A DNA stretch of 5,563 nucleotides from an uncultured Eubacteriales bacterium (GTDB lineage: Bacteria > Bacillota > Clostridia > Christensenellales > UBA1242), in contig USSZ01000046.1 in assembly GCA_900557645.1 (NCBI GenBank), positions 1 through 5,563 on the forward strand. Reading direction: 5' to 3'. The position numbers and the translations under genes are program-made. This document shows, piece by piece, positions 1-5,499 of the stretch. The notes below the pieces were generated by a model. That model ran no database searches, was not told the origin of the DNA, and worked only from the letters and a program-made list of their open reading frames with translations. Each line of letters opens with the position of its first letter. The stretch's first letter is position 1.

Positions 1-113
1 ATTTTATATGGAACTTTATTTCCAGTAATTTCTTCGAAAGATTTCACCATATCTAAAACACTGTATCCAGTTCCTGTTCCAAGATTATAAATATATAAGT
101 AATCAATAAGCAT
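1..113 (-). pseudogene. galE: GalE (UDP-glucose 4-epimerase) fragment, N-terminal part missing
   Basis: Read on the minus strand, bases 92 to 3 encode IYNLGTGTGYSVLDMV followed by KSFEEITGNKVPYK. This is the well-known segment of GalE where the Rossmann domain passes into the C-terminal substrate-binding part (family pattern YNLGTGxGxSVxEmv...tGkxipy). GalE interconverts UDP-glucose and UDP-galactose with bound NAD. A full protein is about 330 residues and about two thirds of it should lie before this motif. Here the match stops just upstream. LMLIDYL (bases 116-96) may be the preceding helix (family HLLALdYL) with several residues lost between it and IYNLG. Further upstream the frame reads Asn/Lys-rich non-homologous sequence to a stop at 186-188, and the next gene starts at 191 on the other strand. 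An ATG exists at 113-111 but could give only a non-functional stub. The downstream C-terminus lies outside the window, so whether it is intact cannot be judged. Confidence 0.72.
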
Positions 114-135
114 CAATTTATGTTTGTTTAAGTTT

Positions 136-166
136 TTATTATATTGGTCTTTATTTTTTATATAGT
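136..166 (+). promoter_or_regulatory. Possible weak promoter for the glycosyltransferase gene
   Basis: The -10-like TATATA (159-164) or TATAGT (161-166; five of six matches to TATAAT) lies about 25 bases before the ATG at 191. The best -35 at 17-base spacing from TATATA is TTATTA (136-141), only three of six matches. The region is so AT-rich that such hexamers arise easily by chance, so this is a tentative call. It is the only place left for a promoter between the minus-strand galE remnant and the start codon. Confidence 0.25.
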
Positions 167-190
167 ATTTAAAGATTAAAAGGAATTAAA

Positions 191-1507
191 ATGAAAAAGA
201 TTTTGATATTGACAGTAACGGCTGGTAATGCTCATAATGCTTGTGCTAAAGCAATGAAAGAAAAATTAGAAAGCATGAGTGATGTCGAAGTTAAAGTGAT
301 TGATCTTTTGAAAGAATACTCAAAAGCATTAAAAGTGTGGACGGCAGATAAGGGATATAATATTGCTGTTGCACATTTTAGACATGTTTATAATATGTTT
401 TATGAAATTTATAAAAATGTTCCTCCTGAAGATAGATATAAATGTGCTGCTCAAGGAATGGCACTTTCTGTTCTAGATGGACTTTTAAAAGAAATATATA
501 CGTTTAAACCTGATGTAATTTACGGAACACATTTTTATGCTGGTATTGCATTAACAGATTTAAAACTTGTTTATAATATTCCATGCAAAGTAATAATAAC
601 AAGTTTAGACTATTGTCTTTCTCCTTTTTGGGAGGCTTGTGTTGGAGTTGATTATTTTGCCTTGCCTTGTGAAGATTTTATAGAAGAAAGCATTCAAGAA
701 GGTTTTAAATTAGAGCAGTTGGTTGTATCTGGAATTCCTGTAAATGAAAAGTTTTATATAGAAAAAGATAAAAAAGAAGCAAAAGAAGAACTTGGTTTAA
801 ATCCAAATGTATTTACTATTATGATTATGTTCGGTGGTGGACATTGGGCAGGTGGATTTAAGATATTTAAAGAATTGATTGAAATTGTTCAAAATCGCAA
901 CGTCCAAATTATTATGATTAATGGAAGAAACAAAGAAGGATTTAATAAAGTTGCAAAGATGCATTTCCCTGATAATATTAAAGTAATTAATGTGGGATTT
1001 ACAAATCAAGTAGATTTATATATGTCTGCTTCTGATATTATGTTAAATAAAGCAGGGGGCTCTTCTTGTACTGAAATAATAAATAAAAAATTACCTATGA
1101 TTGTTACAGAAATTCTTCCGGCTCAAGAAAAGCATAATTTAAAATTTTTAAAAGAAAAAGGAATTGTTAAATCATTTAAAAATAAAAAAGAATTAAAAGA
1201 AATAATTTTTGATTTGATGGATCATAAAGATCATTATGATACAATGGTTGCAAATACTTTATTGTTACGTAGAAATGGTATAGACATTCTTGCAAATCTT
1301 ATACTATCTCAACCAAATGCAATTTATAATGATGAGTATATATCAAATATTAATTATAAAAAAGTAGTTTCTCAAGTTAAAAAAGCATTAACTAAAGAAC
1401 ATAAAACCACGAAAAAAGAAGTCAAAATTGAAAAGAAAGAAGTAAAGAAAAAATTAAAGCAAAATGGAGGAAAATTTAAGTATGGCAAAAATAGCAGTAG
1501 TTACTGA
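191..1507 (+). CDS. UgtP/MGDG-synthase-like processive diacylglycerol glycosyltransferase (GT28 family) with Lys-rich tail
   Basis: The 438-residue protein has the two-domain GT-B layout of UgtP and MGDG/MurG-type enzymes. These move a sugar from a UDP-sugar to diacylglycerol at the inner face of the membrane, giving glycolipids used in the bilayer or as lipoteichoic-acid anchor. The N-terminal acceptor domain starts with a beta strand and TAGNAH (residues 10-15), the equivalent of the GNGH loop. It continues with KPDVIYGTH (106-114), the TSLDYCLSPFW block (137-147) and VSGIPV (179-184). The C-terminal donor domain has the glycine loop GGGHWAGG (215-222), NKAGGSSCTE (286-295) for UDP-sugar binding, and PAQEKHN (310-316). 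These match the GAHG, KPGGxxxTE and PxPGQExxN positions of UgtP. The protein is longer than UgtP (about 380 residues) because of a basic tail, residues 394-438, with 16 lysines. The start is set by AAAGGA (179-184) ahead of the ATG. The gene overlaps the next one by 26 bases. The exact sugar and acceptor are inferred from the family. Confidence 0.88.
   Translation: MKKILILTVTAGNAHNACAKAMKEKLESMSDVEVKVIDLLKEYSKALKVWTADKGYNIAVAHFRHVYNMFYEIYKNVPPEDRYKCAAQGMALSVLDGLLKEIYTFKPDVIYGTHFYAGIALTDLKLVYNIPCKVIITSLDYCLSPFWEACVGVDYFALPCEDFIEESIQEGFKLEQLVVSGIPVNEKFYIEKDKKEAKEELGLNPNVFTIMIMFGGGHWAGGFKIFKELIEIVQNRNVQIIMINGRNKEGFNKVAKMHFPDNIKVINVGFTNQVDLYMSASDIMLNKAGGSSCTEIINKKLPMIVTEILPAQEKHNLKFLKEKGIVKSFKNKKELKEIIFDLMDHKDHYDTMVANTLLLRRNGIDILANLILSQPNAIYNDEYISNINYKKVVSQVKKALTKEHKTTKKEVKIEKKEVKKKLKQNGGKFKYGKNSSSY
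1466..1470 (+). promoter_or_regulatory. Ribosome binding site for the DegV gene, inside the upstream gene
   Basis: GGAGG lies in the last codons of the glycosyltransferase gene, 11 bases before the ATG at 1482. It decides the start: an in-frame ATG at 1464-1466 overlaps this site and has no purine-rich element of its own, so the protein should begin MAKIAVVTDS and not six residues earlier. The spacing is on the long side. Confidence 0.75.
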
Positions 1508-2366
1508 TAGTAATTCTGGAATCACTCAAAAGGAGGCAGAAAATTTAAAAGATGTTTTTGTTGTTCCTATGCCTTTTACAATCGATGGGGAAGAATATTT
1601 TGAAGATATAAGTTTATCTCAAGATGAATTTTATAAGAAATTAACAGATAATGCAGATATTTCAACTTCTCAACCTTCTATAGGAAGTGTTACCGAATTA
1701 TGGGATAATCTTTTGCTAAAATATGACCAAATTGTTCATATTCCAATGTCAAGTTCTTTAAGTATGACTTGTGAAACAGCCAAAAATTTTTCTAAAGATT
1801 ATAATGGCAAAGTTCAAGTTGTTGATAATCAAAGAATTTCTGTTACTTTAAAACAATCTGTAATTGATGCATTAGAAATGGCTAGAGAAGGTAAGAGTGC
1901 TGAAGAAATTAAAGAATATCTTGAAAATACAAGAAGAGATTCAAGTATTTATATAATGGTCAATACATTAAAATATTTAAAAAAGGGTGGCAGAGTTACT
2001 CCTGCTGCTGCAGCGATTGGGACATTATTAAAAATAAAACCTGTTTTACAAATTCAAGGTGGCAAACTTGATCAATTTGCAAAGGTATTAAATGAAAAGG
2101 TTGCAAAACTTAAGATGATTAATGCTATTAAAAAAGATTTAAAAGATAGATTTAGTCAATATGTTGAAAATAATGAAATGTTGTTATTTGTGGCTTATAC
2201 AAATTGTAAAGATAAAGCACTAGTATTTGCTGATGAAATTAGAAAAGAAATACCTAACGTTCCACTTGTCTATGTAGATCCTTTATCTTTAAGTGTTGCT
2301 TGTCATATAGGAGATGGTGCGATTGCAGTTGCTTGTGCAAGAAAATATGTTAATAGTGTCGAATAA
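1482..2366 (+). CDS. DegV family (FakB-like) fatty-acid-binding protein
   Basis: The 294-residue protein has the normal DegV length and two-domain fold. DegV/FakB proteins bind a single fatty acid and, with the kinase FakA, present it for phosphorylation so that exogenous fatty acids can enter phospholipid synthesis. Family landmarks are all visible. The N-terminal strand KIAVVTDSNSGI is at 3-14. TSQPS (62-66) and SSSLSM (90-95, family S.LSGTy) hold the Thr/Ser residues expected to contact the carboxylate. VVDNQRIS (113-120) follows, then LKYLKKGGRVTP (163-174) and LLKIKPVLQI (182-191). The C-terminal ACHIGDGAIAV (273-283) corresponds to the usual GxHxGPG motif, with Asp replacing the Pro. 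The ligand and chain preference cannot be told. A start at 1464 is possible in frame but less likely because GGAGG at 1466-1470 serves the ATG at 1482. The 26-base overlap with the glycosyltransferase implies co-transcription and probably translational coupling. No fakA homologue is in the window. Confidence 0.9.
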   Translation: MAKIAVVTDSNSGITQKEAENLKDVFVVPMPFTIDGEEYFEDISLSQDEFYKKLTDNADISTSQPSIGSVTELWDNLLLKYDQIVHIPMSSSLSMTCETAKNFSKDYNGKVQVVDNQRISVTLKQSVIDALEMAREGKSAEEIKEYLENTRRDSSIYIMVNTLKYLKKGGRVTPAAAAIGTLLKIKPVLQIQGGKLDQFAKVLNEKVAKLKMINAIKKDLKDRFSQYVENNEMLLFVAYTNCKDKALVFADEIRKEIPNVPLVYVDPLSLSVACHIGDGAIAVACARKYVNSVE

Positions 2367-2383
2367 ATATTTTAAAATATTAT

Positions 2384-2409
2384 AGTTTAGATTTTATTTA
2401 AACTTTTTT
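2384..2409 (+). terminator. Weak Rho-independent terminator candidate after the DegV gene
   Basis: AGTTTA (2384-2389) pairs with TAAACT (2399-2404) around a nine-base loop, and T runs on from 2404 to 2409. The stem is only six pairs with one or two G-C pairs, so termination would be leaky at best. A 16-base perfect AT-only palindrome (2366-2381) lies just before it and overlaps the last base of the degV stop codon. Confidence 0.35.
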
Positions 2410-2490
2410 GGTAATGGTTTAATAAAGTAAATTTAGATTTTAATTAATTTTATTTATTTTTATATTTAAAGAACATTATTAGGAGATGTT

Positions 2491-3306
2491 ATGAAAAATA
2501 AATTTGAAAATAAAGTGGTTGTGATTACAGGTGCAAGCAGTGGCATAGGATATTCAATTGCTAAATTATTATTTAGTAAAGGTTGTAAGGTTTATGATAT
2601 TTCAAAAACATTAGTCAAACATAACGAAATTGTTGAAGGGTTTGAGTGTGATGTAAATAATATTTCTCAAGTCGATGAAATTTTGCAAAAGATATTTGAG
2701 AAGGAAGGGAAGATAAATGTATTTATCAATAATGCTGGCTTTGGAATTGCTGGAGCAATAGAAGATACAAAATATGAAAATATTTATAACTTGGTAAATA
2801 CAAATTTATCTGCAGTTATAAGTTTAAGTGGCAGGGCTATTAAATATTTGAAGAAATCTGGTGGCGGAAATATTATTAATATTTCGTCTGTTGGAGGAGT
2901 TATTCCATTGCCTTATCAAGCAACTTATAGTGCTACAAAGGCGGGAGTAGAAATTTTTTCAAGAGCACTCGCGAATGAAGTAAGAAATTTTGGAATTAAG
3001 GTTACGGCAATATTGCCAGGAGACACTAAAACAAATTTTACTAGTGCAAGAATAATTGACACTGATGCTGACGATGTGAAGTATAGTGAGAGTGTTGTTA
3101 AATCTATAAAAAAGGTAGAAAAAGATGAACAAACAGGTAAAAGTCCTGATAGTGTAGCAATGGCTGTATTAAAAGTCTTGAAAAAGAAATATCCACCTTT
3201 AAGAAAGACAGTTGGTTTTGAATATAAACTAGTTGTGTTTTTGCCAAGAATATTATCAACTAAGTTTATGAATAAAATATTACATAAATTATATGTGAAA
3301 AAATAA
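2491..3306 (+). CDS. Short-chain dehydrogenase/reductase (SDR), classical type
   Basis: The 271-residue NAD(P)-dependent oxidoreductase contains the full classical SDR set. The cofactor loop TGASSGIG is at 13-20. CDV (53-55) marks the Asp near the adenine ring, and NNAG is at 80-83. The catalytic tetrad is Asn105 (in VNTNLSA), Ser133 (in NISSVGG), Tyr146 and Lys150 (YSATK). The PG motif after beta-6 (ILPGDTKTNF) is at 175-184. All catalytic residues are present, so it should be active. The C-terminal stretch (about 243-271) is long, hydrophobic and basic (YKLVVFLPRIL then Lys-rich), as in SDRs that act on lipid or membrane substrates, but this is only suggestive. The substrate is unknown. A clear AGGAG (2481-2485) precedes the ATG by five bases. 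A TATATT (2461-2466) upstream could be a -10 element but lacks a convincing -35. The gene lies 124 bases after degV with a weak terminator between them, so it may be a separate transcript or partly read through. Confidence 0.9.
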   Translation: MKNKFENKVVVITGASSGIGYSIAKLLFSKGCKVYDISKTLVKHNEIVEGFECDVNNISQVDEILQKIFEKEGKINVFINNAGFGIAGAIEDTKYENIYNLVNTNLSAVISLSGRAIKYLKKSGGGNIINISSVGGVIPLPYQATYSATKAGVEIFSRALANEVRNFGIKVTAILPGDTKTNFTSARIIDTDADDVKYSESVVKSIKKVEKDEQTGKSPDSVAMAVLKVLKKKYPPLRKTVGFEYKLVVFLPRILSTKFMNKILHKLYVKK

Positions 3307-3322
3307 TATATTTAAGATATAG

Positions 3323-3359
3323 AATTGTCAATTATTGAAAATGATAGTTAATAATGACA
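3323..3359 (+). repeat. Imperfect inverted repeat between the SDR and YcxB-like genes
   Basis: TGTCA plus ATTATT (3326-3336) can pair with AATAATGACA (3350-3359), giving about ten pairs with one bulged A and a 13-base loop. No T run follows, so it does not look like a terminator. The left arm overlaps the odd palindrome AATTGTCAATT (3323-3333), which recurs at 4085-4095. It may be an operator or a structured leader; the role is unknown. Confidence 0.4.
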
Positions 3360-3408
3360 GTTAATTGAATAGGATATAAAATTTAAATCAATTATAAAAG
3401 GGAAAACT

Positions 3409-4014
3409 ATGGACGAAATTTTAAAAGAAAAACAAATAAAGTTTAAAAATACAAGTAAAATGAATGAAGATGAAATTGCTGTTTTTCAAAATTATGCATT
3501 GAAAAAAACAATTATACTTTCGTCAGCACTTCTTATTGGCTTTTGTGTTTTAATTGGGGTTGGGCTTTGTTTTATTGAGTTGTATTTAGGTGTTGCTATA
3601 ATAATTGCTGGAGTATTAGGTGGAGGAGTCTTGATGCCTTTTTTAATGAAAGATTCGGTAAAAAAACAAAATAAACTTGTTTTTGGAGACAGAAAATATT
3701 TAAACCATTTTGAATTTTTCCAAGATTATTTTATGGTTACAAGTGAAGCAACAACATCAAAAGAGAGTAATGATTATTCTGTAAACGCAGAAGAAAAATT
3801 ATTGTATAGTGATTTATTTCAAGTGGTTGTTTATAAAACATATATATTTTTATATATTAACAAAGCACAAAGTTTTGTTTTAAACCAAAAAGGAATGACT
3901 TTAGGAACTGCAGGCGAACTTATCTTATTTTTAAAAGATAAAGGATTGAAGATTATAGATAAGTCTTCAAAAATAGATGAAAGCAAAATTATTGCAAATA
4001 AGAAAAAGGCATAG
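3409..4014 (+). CDS. Small two-helix membrane protein, YcxB-like
   Basis: The 201-residue protein has a charged N-terminus (1-33), two adjacent transmembrane segments (about 34-55 and 58-80) with a very short turn, then a soluble C-terminal part of about 120 residues. There, FEFFQDYFMVTSE (101-113) is followed by LLYSDLFQVVVYKTYIFLYI (131-150) and KAQSFVLNQKGM (152-163). This resembles the YcxB-like pattern: a beta strand, then 'W/Y-x-D-hydrophobic' leading to a buried strand, then a strand ending in a pivot such as 'ipK'. The function of that family is not established. Both termini are probably cytoplasmic by the positive-inside rule, since KKQNK follows helix 2. AAAGGGA (3397-3403) precedes the ATG by a normal distance. 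TATAAA (3375-3380) could be a -10 element but has no good -35, so co-transcription with the SDR gene 102 bases upstream is also possible. The gene is followed directly by a strong terminator. The reading frame and topology are secure; the family call is moderate. Confidence 0.75.
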   Translation: MDEILKEKQIKFKNTSKMNEDEIAVFQNYALKKTIILSSALLIGFCVLIGVGLCFIELYLGVAIIIAGVLGGGVLMPFLMKDSVKKQNKLVFGDRKYLNHFEFFQDYFMVTSEATTSKESNDYSVNAEEKLLYSDLFQVVVYKTYIFLYINKAQSFVLNQKGMTLGTAGELILFLKDKGLKIIDKSSKIDESKIIANKKKA

Positions 4015-4033
4015 TTTTTATATTATTTTTCGT

Positions 4034-4064
4034 AAAAATGCTTTAAAAATTTAAAGCATTTTTT
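4034..4064 (+). terminator. Strong Rho-independent terminator
   Basis: Bases 4034-4047 and 4050-4063 form a perfect 14-base inverted repeat with core AATGCTTTAAA / TTTAAAGCATT, followed by a T run (4059-4064). It sits 20 bases after the stop of the YcxB-like gene and closes that transcript. An A run before the left arm gives a T run on the other strand too, so it could act in both directions, though no minus-strand gene needs it here. Confidence 0.9.
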
Positions 4065-4084
4065 ATTAAATCTTATTTTAAATT

Positions 4085-4096
4085 AATTGTCAATTA
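4085..4096. repeat. Palindromic site AATTGTCAATTA, second copy
   Basis: The 12-base AATTGTCAATTA occurs here and at 3323-3334, both times between genes. Here the perfect odd palindrome extends to TAATTGTCAATTA (4084-4096). It lies about 15 bases upstream of the -35 of the WG-repeat gene promoter. It could be a regulator's binding site, but in such AT-rich DNA chance is a real alternative. Confidence 0.3.
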
Positions 4097-4110
4097 GATA
4101 TTCTAAAAGA

Positions 4111-4139
4111 TTGATTTCTGTTTGTTTAGTTGTTATAAT
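4111..4139 (+). promoter_or_regulatory. Sigma-A type promoter of the WG-repeat gene
   Basis: The -35 TTGATT (4111-4116, four of six matches) is exactly 17 bases from a perfect -10 TATAAT (4134-4139), preceded by the extended -10 TGT (4131-4133). Transcription should begin near 4146, leaving a leader of about 33 bases. It lies immediately downstream of the strong terminator, which makes the next gene its own unit. Confidence 0.8.
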
Positions 4140-4178
4140 ATAGTCAGTTTTAAAAAATACGTTTTTAAGGAGTTTTAA

Positions 4179-5369
4179 GTGAAAATTTTTAAAAATCTTC
4201 ATTCTGCATTTAAAGAAGATGGACATAAATTTTTATGTAGAGATGAAAAAGATTGTTGGAGATATTATTCAAGAGAAGGTTTTAGATCGTCTATATTTTT
4301 GATAGCAACTAGATTTAAAGATGGTCATGCTTATGCAGTTGTTCCTTCTGATTTGCTTTTTTCAAGCACTCCTGTTTATATTGATGAAAAGGGGAAAATG
4401 AGAGGAGATTTTTCTTTAGCATATCCTTTTAACGATGGCGTAGGTTTAATTATATCTAAAGATAGAAATAACTGTTACTATTTTGTTGATGAAAATTTGA
4501 GACGTGTTAGTCAAGATTATTTTCATGCGAATTCTTTTAATGAAGGATTTGCAGTAATGCAAAAAGAGGAAAAAGGTAAAATGTTTTTTATAGACAAAAC
4601 TTTTTCAGAAAGCGAAGATTGTTTTAAATATGCATCAGATTTTCATCAAGGATATTCTATTGTTAAAGATGATAGTTTTAAAGGTGTTAAGTTTCGTGAT
4701 TATAATGGAAGATTATCTGAAGAATCGTTTGTTGATGCAAAACGATATGGAGATGGCTTTGCTCCAGTTTTGCAAGAAGATGGGAAATGGAGATTTAGAG
4801 ATTTAACGGGGAAAATAAGTGAAGATGAGTATGAGAAGGCAGAGGAATATCATGATGGCTTTGCACTTGTTCAAAAGGTTGGTGGAAAGGATTATTTCTT
4901 TAGAGATGTCAACGGACAATTAATTGGACCATTCGCAGAAGCAGAAAATTTTCGTTCAGGGTTTGCTGTCGTTAAAAAACAAGCAGAATATTACCCAAGA
5001 TATCTTGATATGTTTGGGAAGTTAAGCGAGAATTTTAAATATGCACAGTTTTATAATGATGCTTTTGGAGAAGTTCAAATTGATAATCGAATTTATAAAA
5101 GGGATATGACTGGAAGGTTGAGTCAACATGAAACTTTGCTTGGTAATGAGTTCTATGAGTTGGTGTATGGTTTTTGTAAAGTTGAAGATTTATCTGAAGA
5201 ATTCTTTAAGGATAAAGAATATTGCAAAATGCTTTTCAAATTAGCAGAAGCAAATAAGTTGACCCACACTATGCAAGACGTTTCACATATTTTAAATTAT
5301 ATTGTCTCAAAGCAAAAGAAAAACGAAGAGAAAAAGGAGAATTTTACGGATAGGGAGCATGAATTGTAA
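4179..5369 (+). CDS. WG-type repeat protein, eight repeats, cytoplasmic
   Basis: The 396-residue protein starts with GTG, and AAGGAG (4167-4172) precedes it by six bases. Residues about 40-316 are tandem repeats of 34-38 residues built as 'A-x-x-[FY]-x-[DE]-G-F-A-x-V ... Y/F-x-D-x-x-G-x-L-S'. The [FY]xxGFAxV cores begin at residues 46, 84, 120, 155, 190, 224, 258 and 292; the last has Ala in place of Gly (YNDAFGEV). Typical later repeats read GDGFAPV, HDGFALV and RSGFAVV, each followed by RD(L/V/M)xG. This matches the WG beta-repeat family, here mostly lacking the namesake Trp-Gly. No signal peptide or membrane helix is present, so it should be cytoplasmic, where such repeats probably form a beta scaffold for protein contacts. 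Residues 322-380 appear helical (EEFFKDKEYCKMLFKLAEANK) and the end is Lys/Glu-rich. It has its own strong promoter. No catalytic motif is visible and the function is unknown. Confidence 0.88.
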   Translation: MKIFKNLHSAFKEDGHKFLCRDEKDCWRYYSREGFRSSIFLIATRFKDGHAYAVVPSDLLFSSTPVYIDEKGKMRGDFSLAYPFNDGVGLIISKDRNNCYYFVDENLRRVSQDYFHANSFNEGFAVMQKEEKGKMFFIDKTFSESEDCFKYASDFHQGYSIVKDDSFKGVKFRDYNGRLSEESFVDAKRYGDGFAPVLQEDGKWRFRDLTGKISEDEYEKAEEYHDGFALVQKVGGKDYFFRDVNGQLIGPFAEAENFRSGFAVVKKQAEYYPRYLDMFGKLSENFKYAQFYNDAFGEVQIDNRIYKRDMTGRLSQHETLLGNEFYELVYGFCKVEDLSEEFFKDKEYCKMLFKLAEANKLTHTMQDVSHILNYIVSKQKKNEEKKENFTDREHEL

Positions 5370-5403
5370 AACAGTTAGTTTACATACGAGAAGCCAATAA
5401 ACG

Positions 5404-5457
5404 CATATATATTGTTATATAATATATATAATATATATTTACTATATATAATATATT
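5404..5457. repeat. TA-rich low-complexity tract with three TATAAT hexamers
   Basis: This is almost pure alternating TA/AT sequence between the WG-repeat gene and the next start codon. It holds TATAAT at 5418-5423, 5427-5432 and 5447-5452, embedded in similar TATATAATATAT units. It could melt easily, form cruciforms, or supply several -10 elements. Replication slippage is the likely origin. Bases 5370-5403 contain nothing recognisable except a weak hairpin at the stop codon. Confidence 0.6.
5412..5439 (+). promoter_or_regulatory. Possible promoter for the gene starting at 5500
   Basis: TTGTTA (5412-5417, four of six matches to the -35 consensus) is 16 bases from TATATT (5434-5439, five of six matches to the -10). 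This is the best pairing inside the TA tract. The three exact TATAAT hexamers there lack a good -35 at the right distance. The choice is uncertain because the tract is low complexity. Confidence 0.3.
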
Positions 5458-5499
5458 TGTAAATTATCATAAAATAAGGTTAAATAATAAAGGAGAAAT

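Noticed and set aside
797..1009. 70-codon open frame on the minus strand
   Set aside because: It lies wholly inside the glycosyltransferase donor domain, whose motifs are conserved on the plus strand, and its product is low-complexity with no recognisable family. It is a shadow frame.
1464..1481. Earlier in-frame ATG for the DegV gene (six extra residues)
   Set aside because: The ATG overlaps the GGAGG that serves the ATG at 1482, has no ribosome binding site of its own, and DegV proteins start right at the KIAVVTDS strand.
2366..2381. 16-base perfect palindrome AATATTTTAAAATATT as a regulator site or terminator
   Set aside because: It is composed only of A and T, has no loop and is followed by no T run; such palindromes are expected by chance in DNA of this composition.
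3325..3353. Promoter using TTGTCA (3325-3330) as the -35 for the YcxB-like gene
   Set aside because: At 16-18 base spacing the -10 candidates (such as TTAATA) match the consensus at three or fewer positions.
5365..5384. TGTAAA / TTTACA hairpin across the WG-repeat gene stop codon
   Set aside because: Only six pairs with no T run after it, so it is not a credible terminator; nothing else supports a role.
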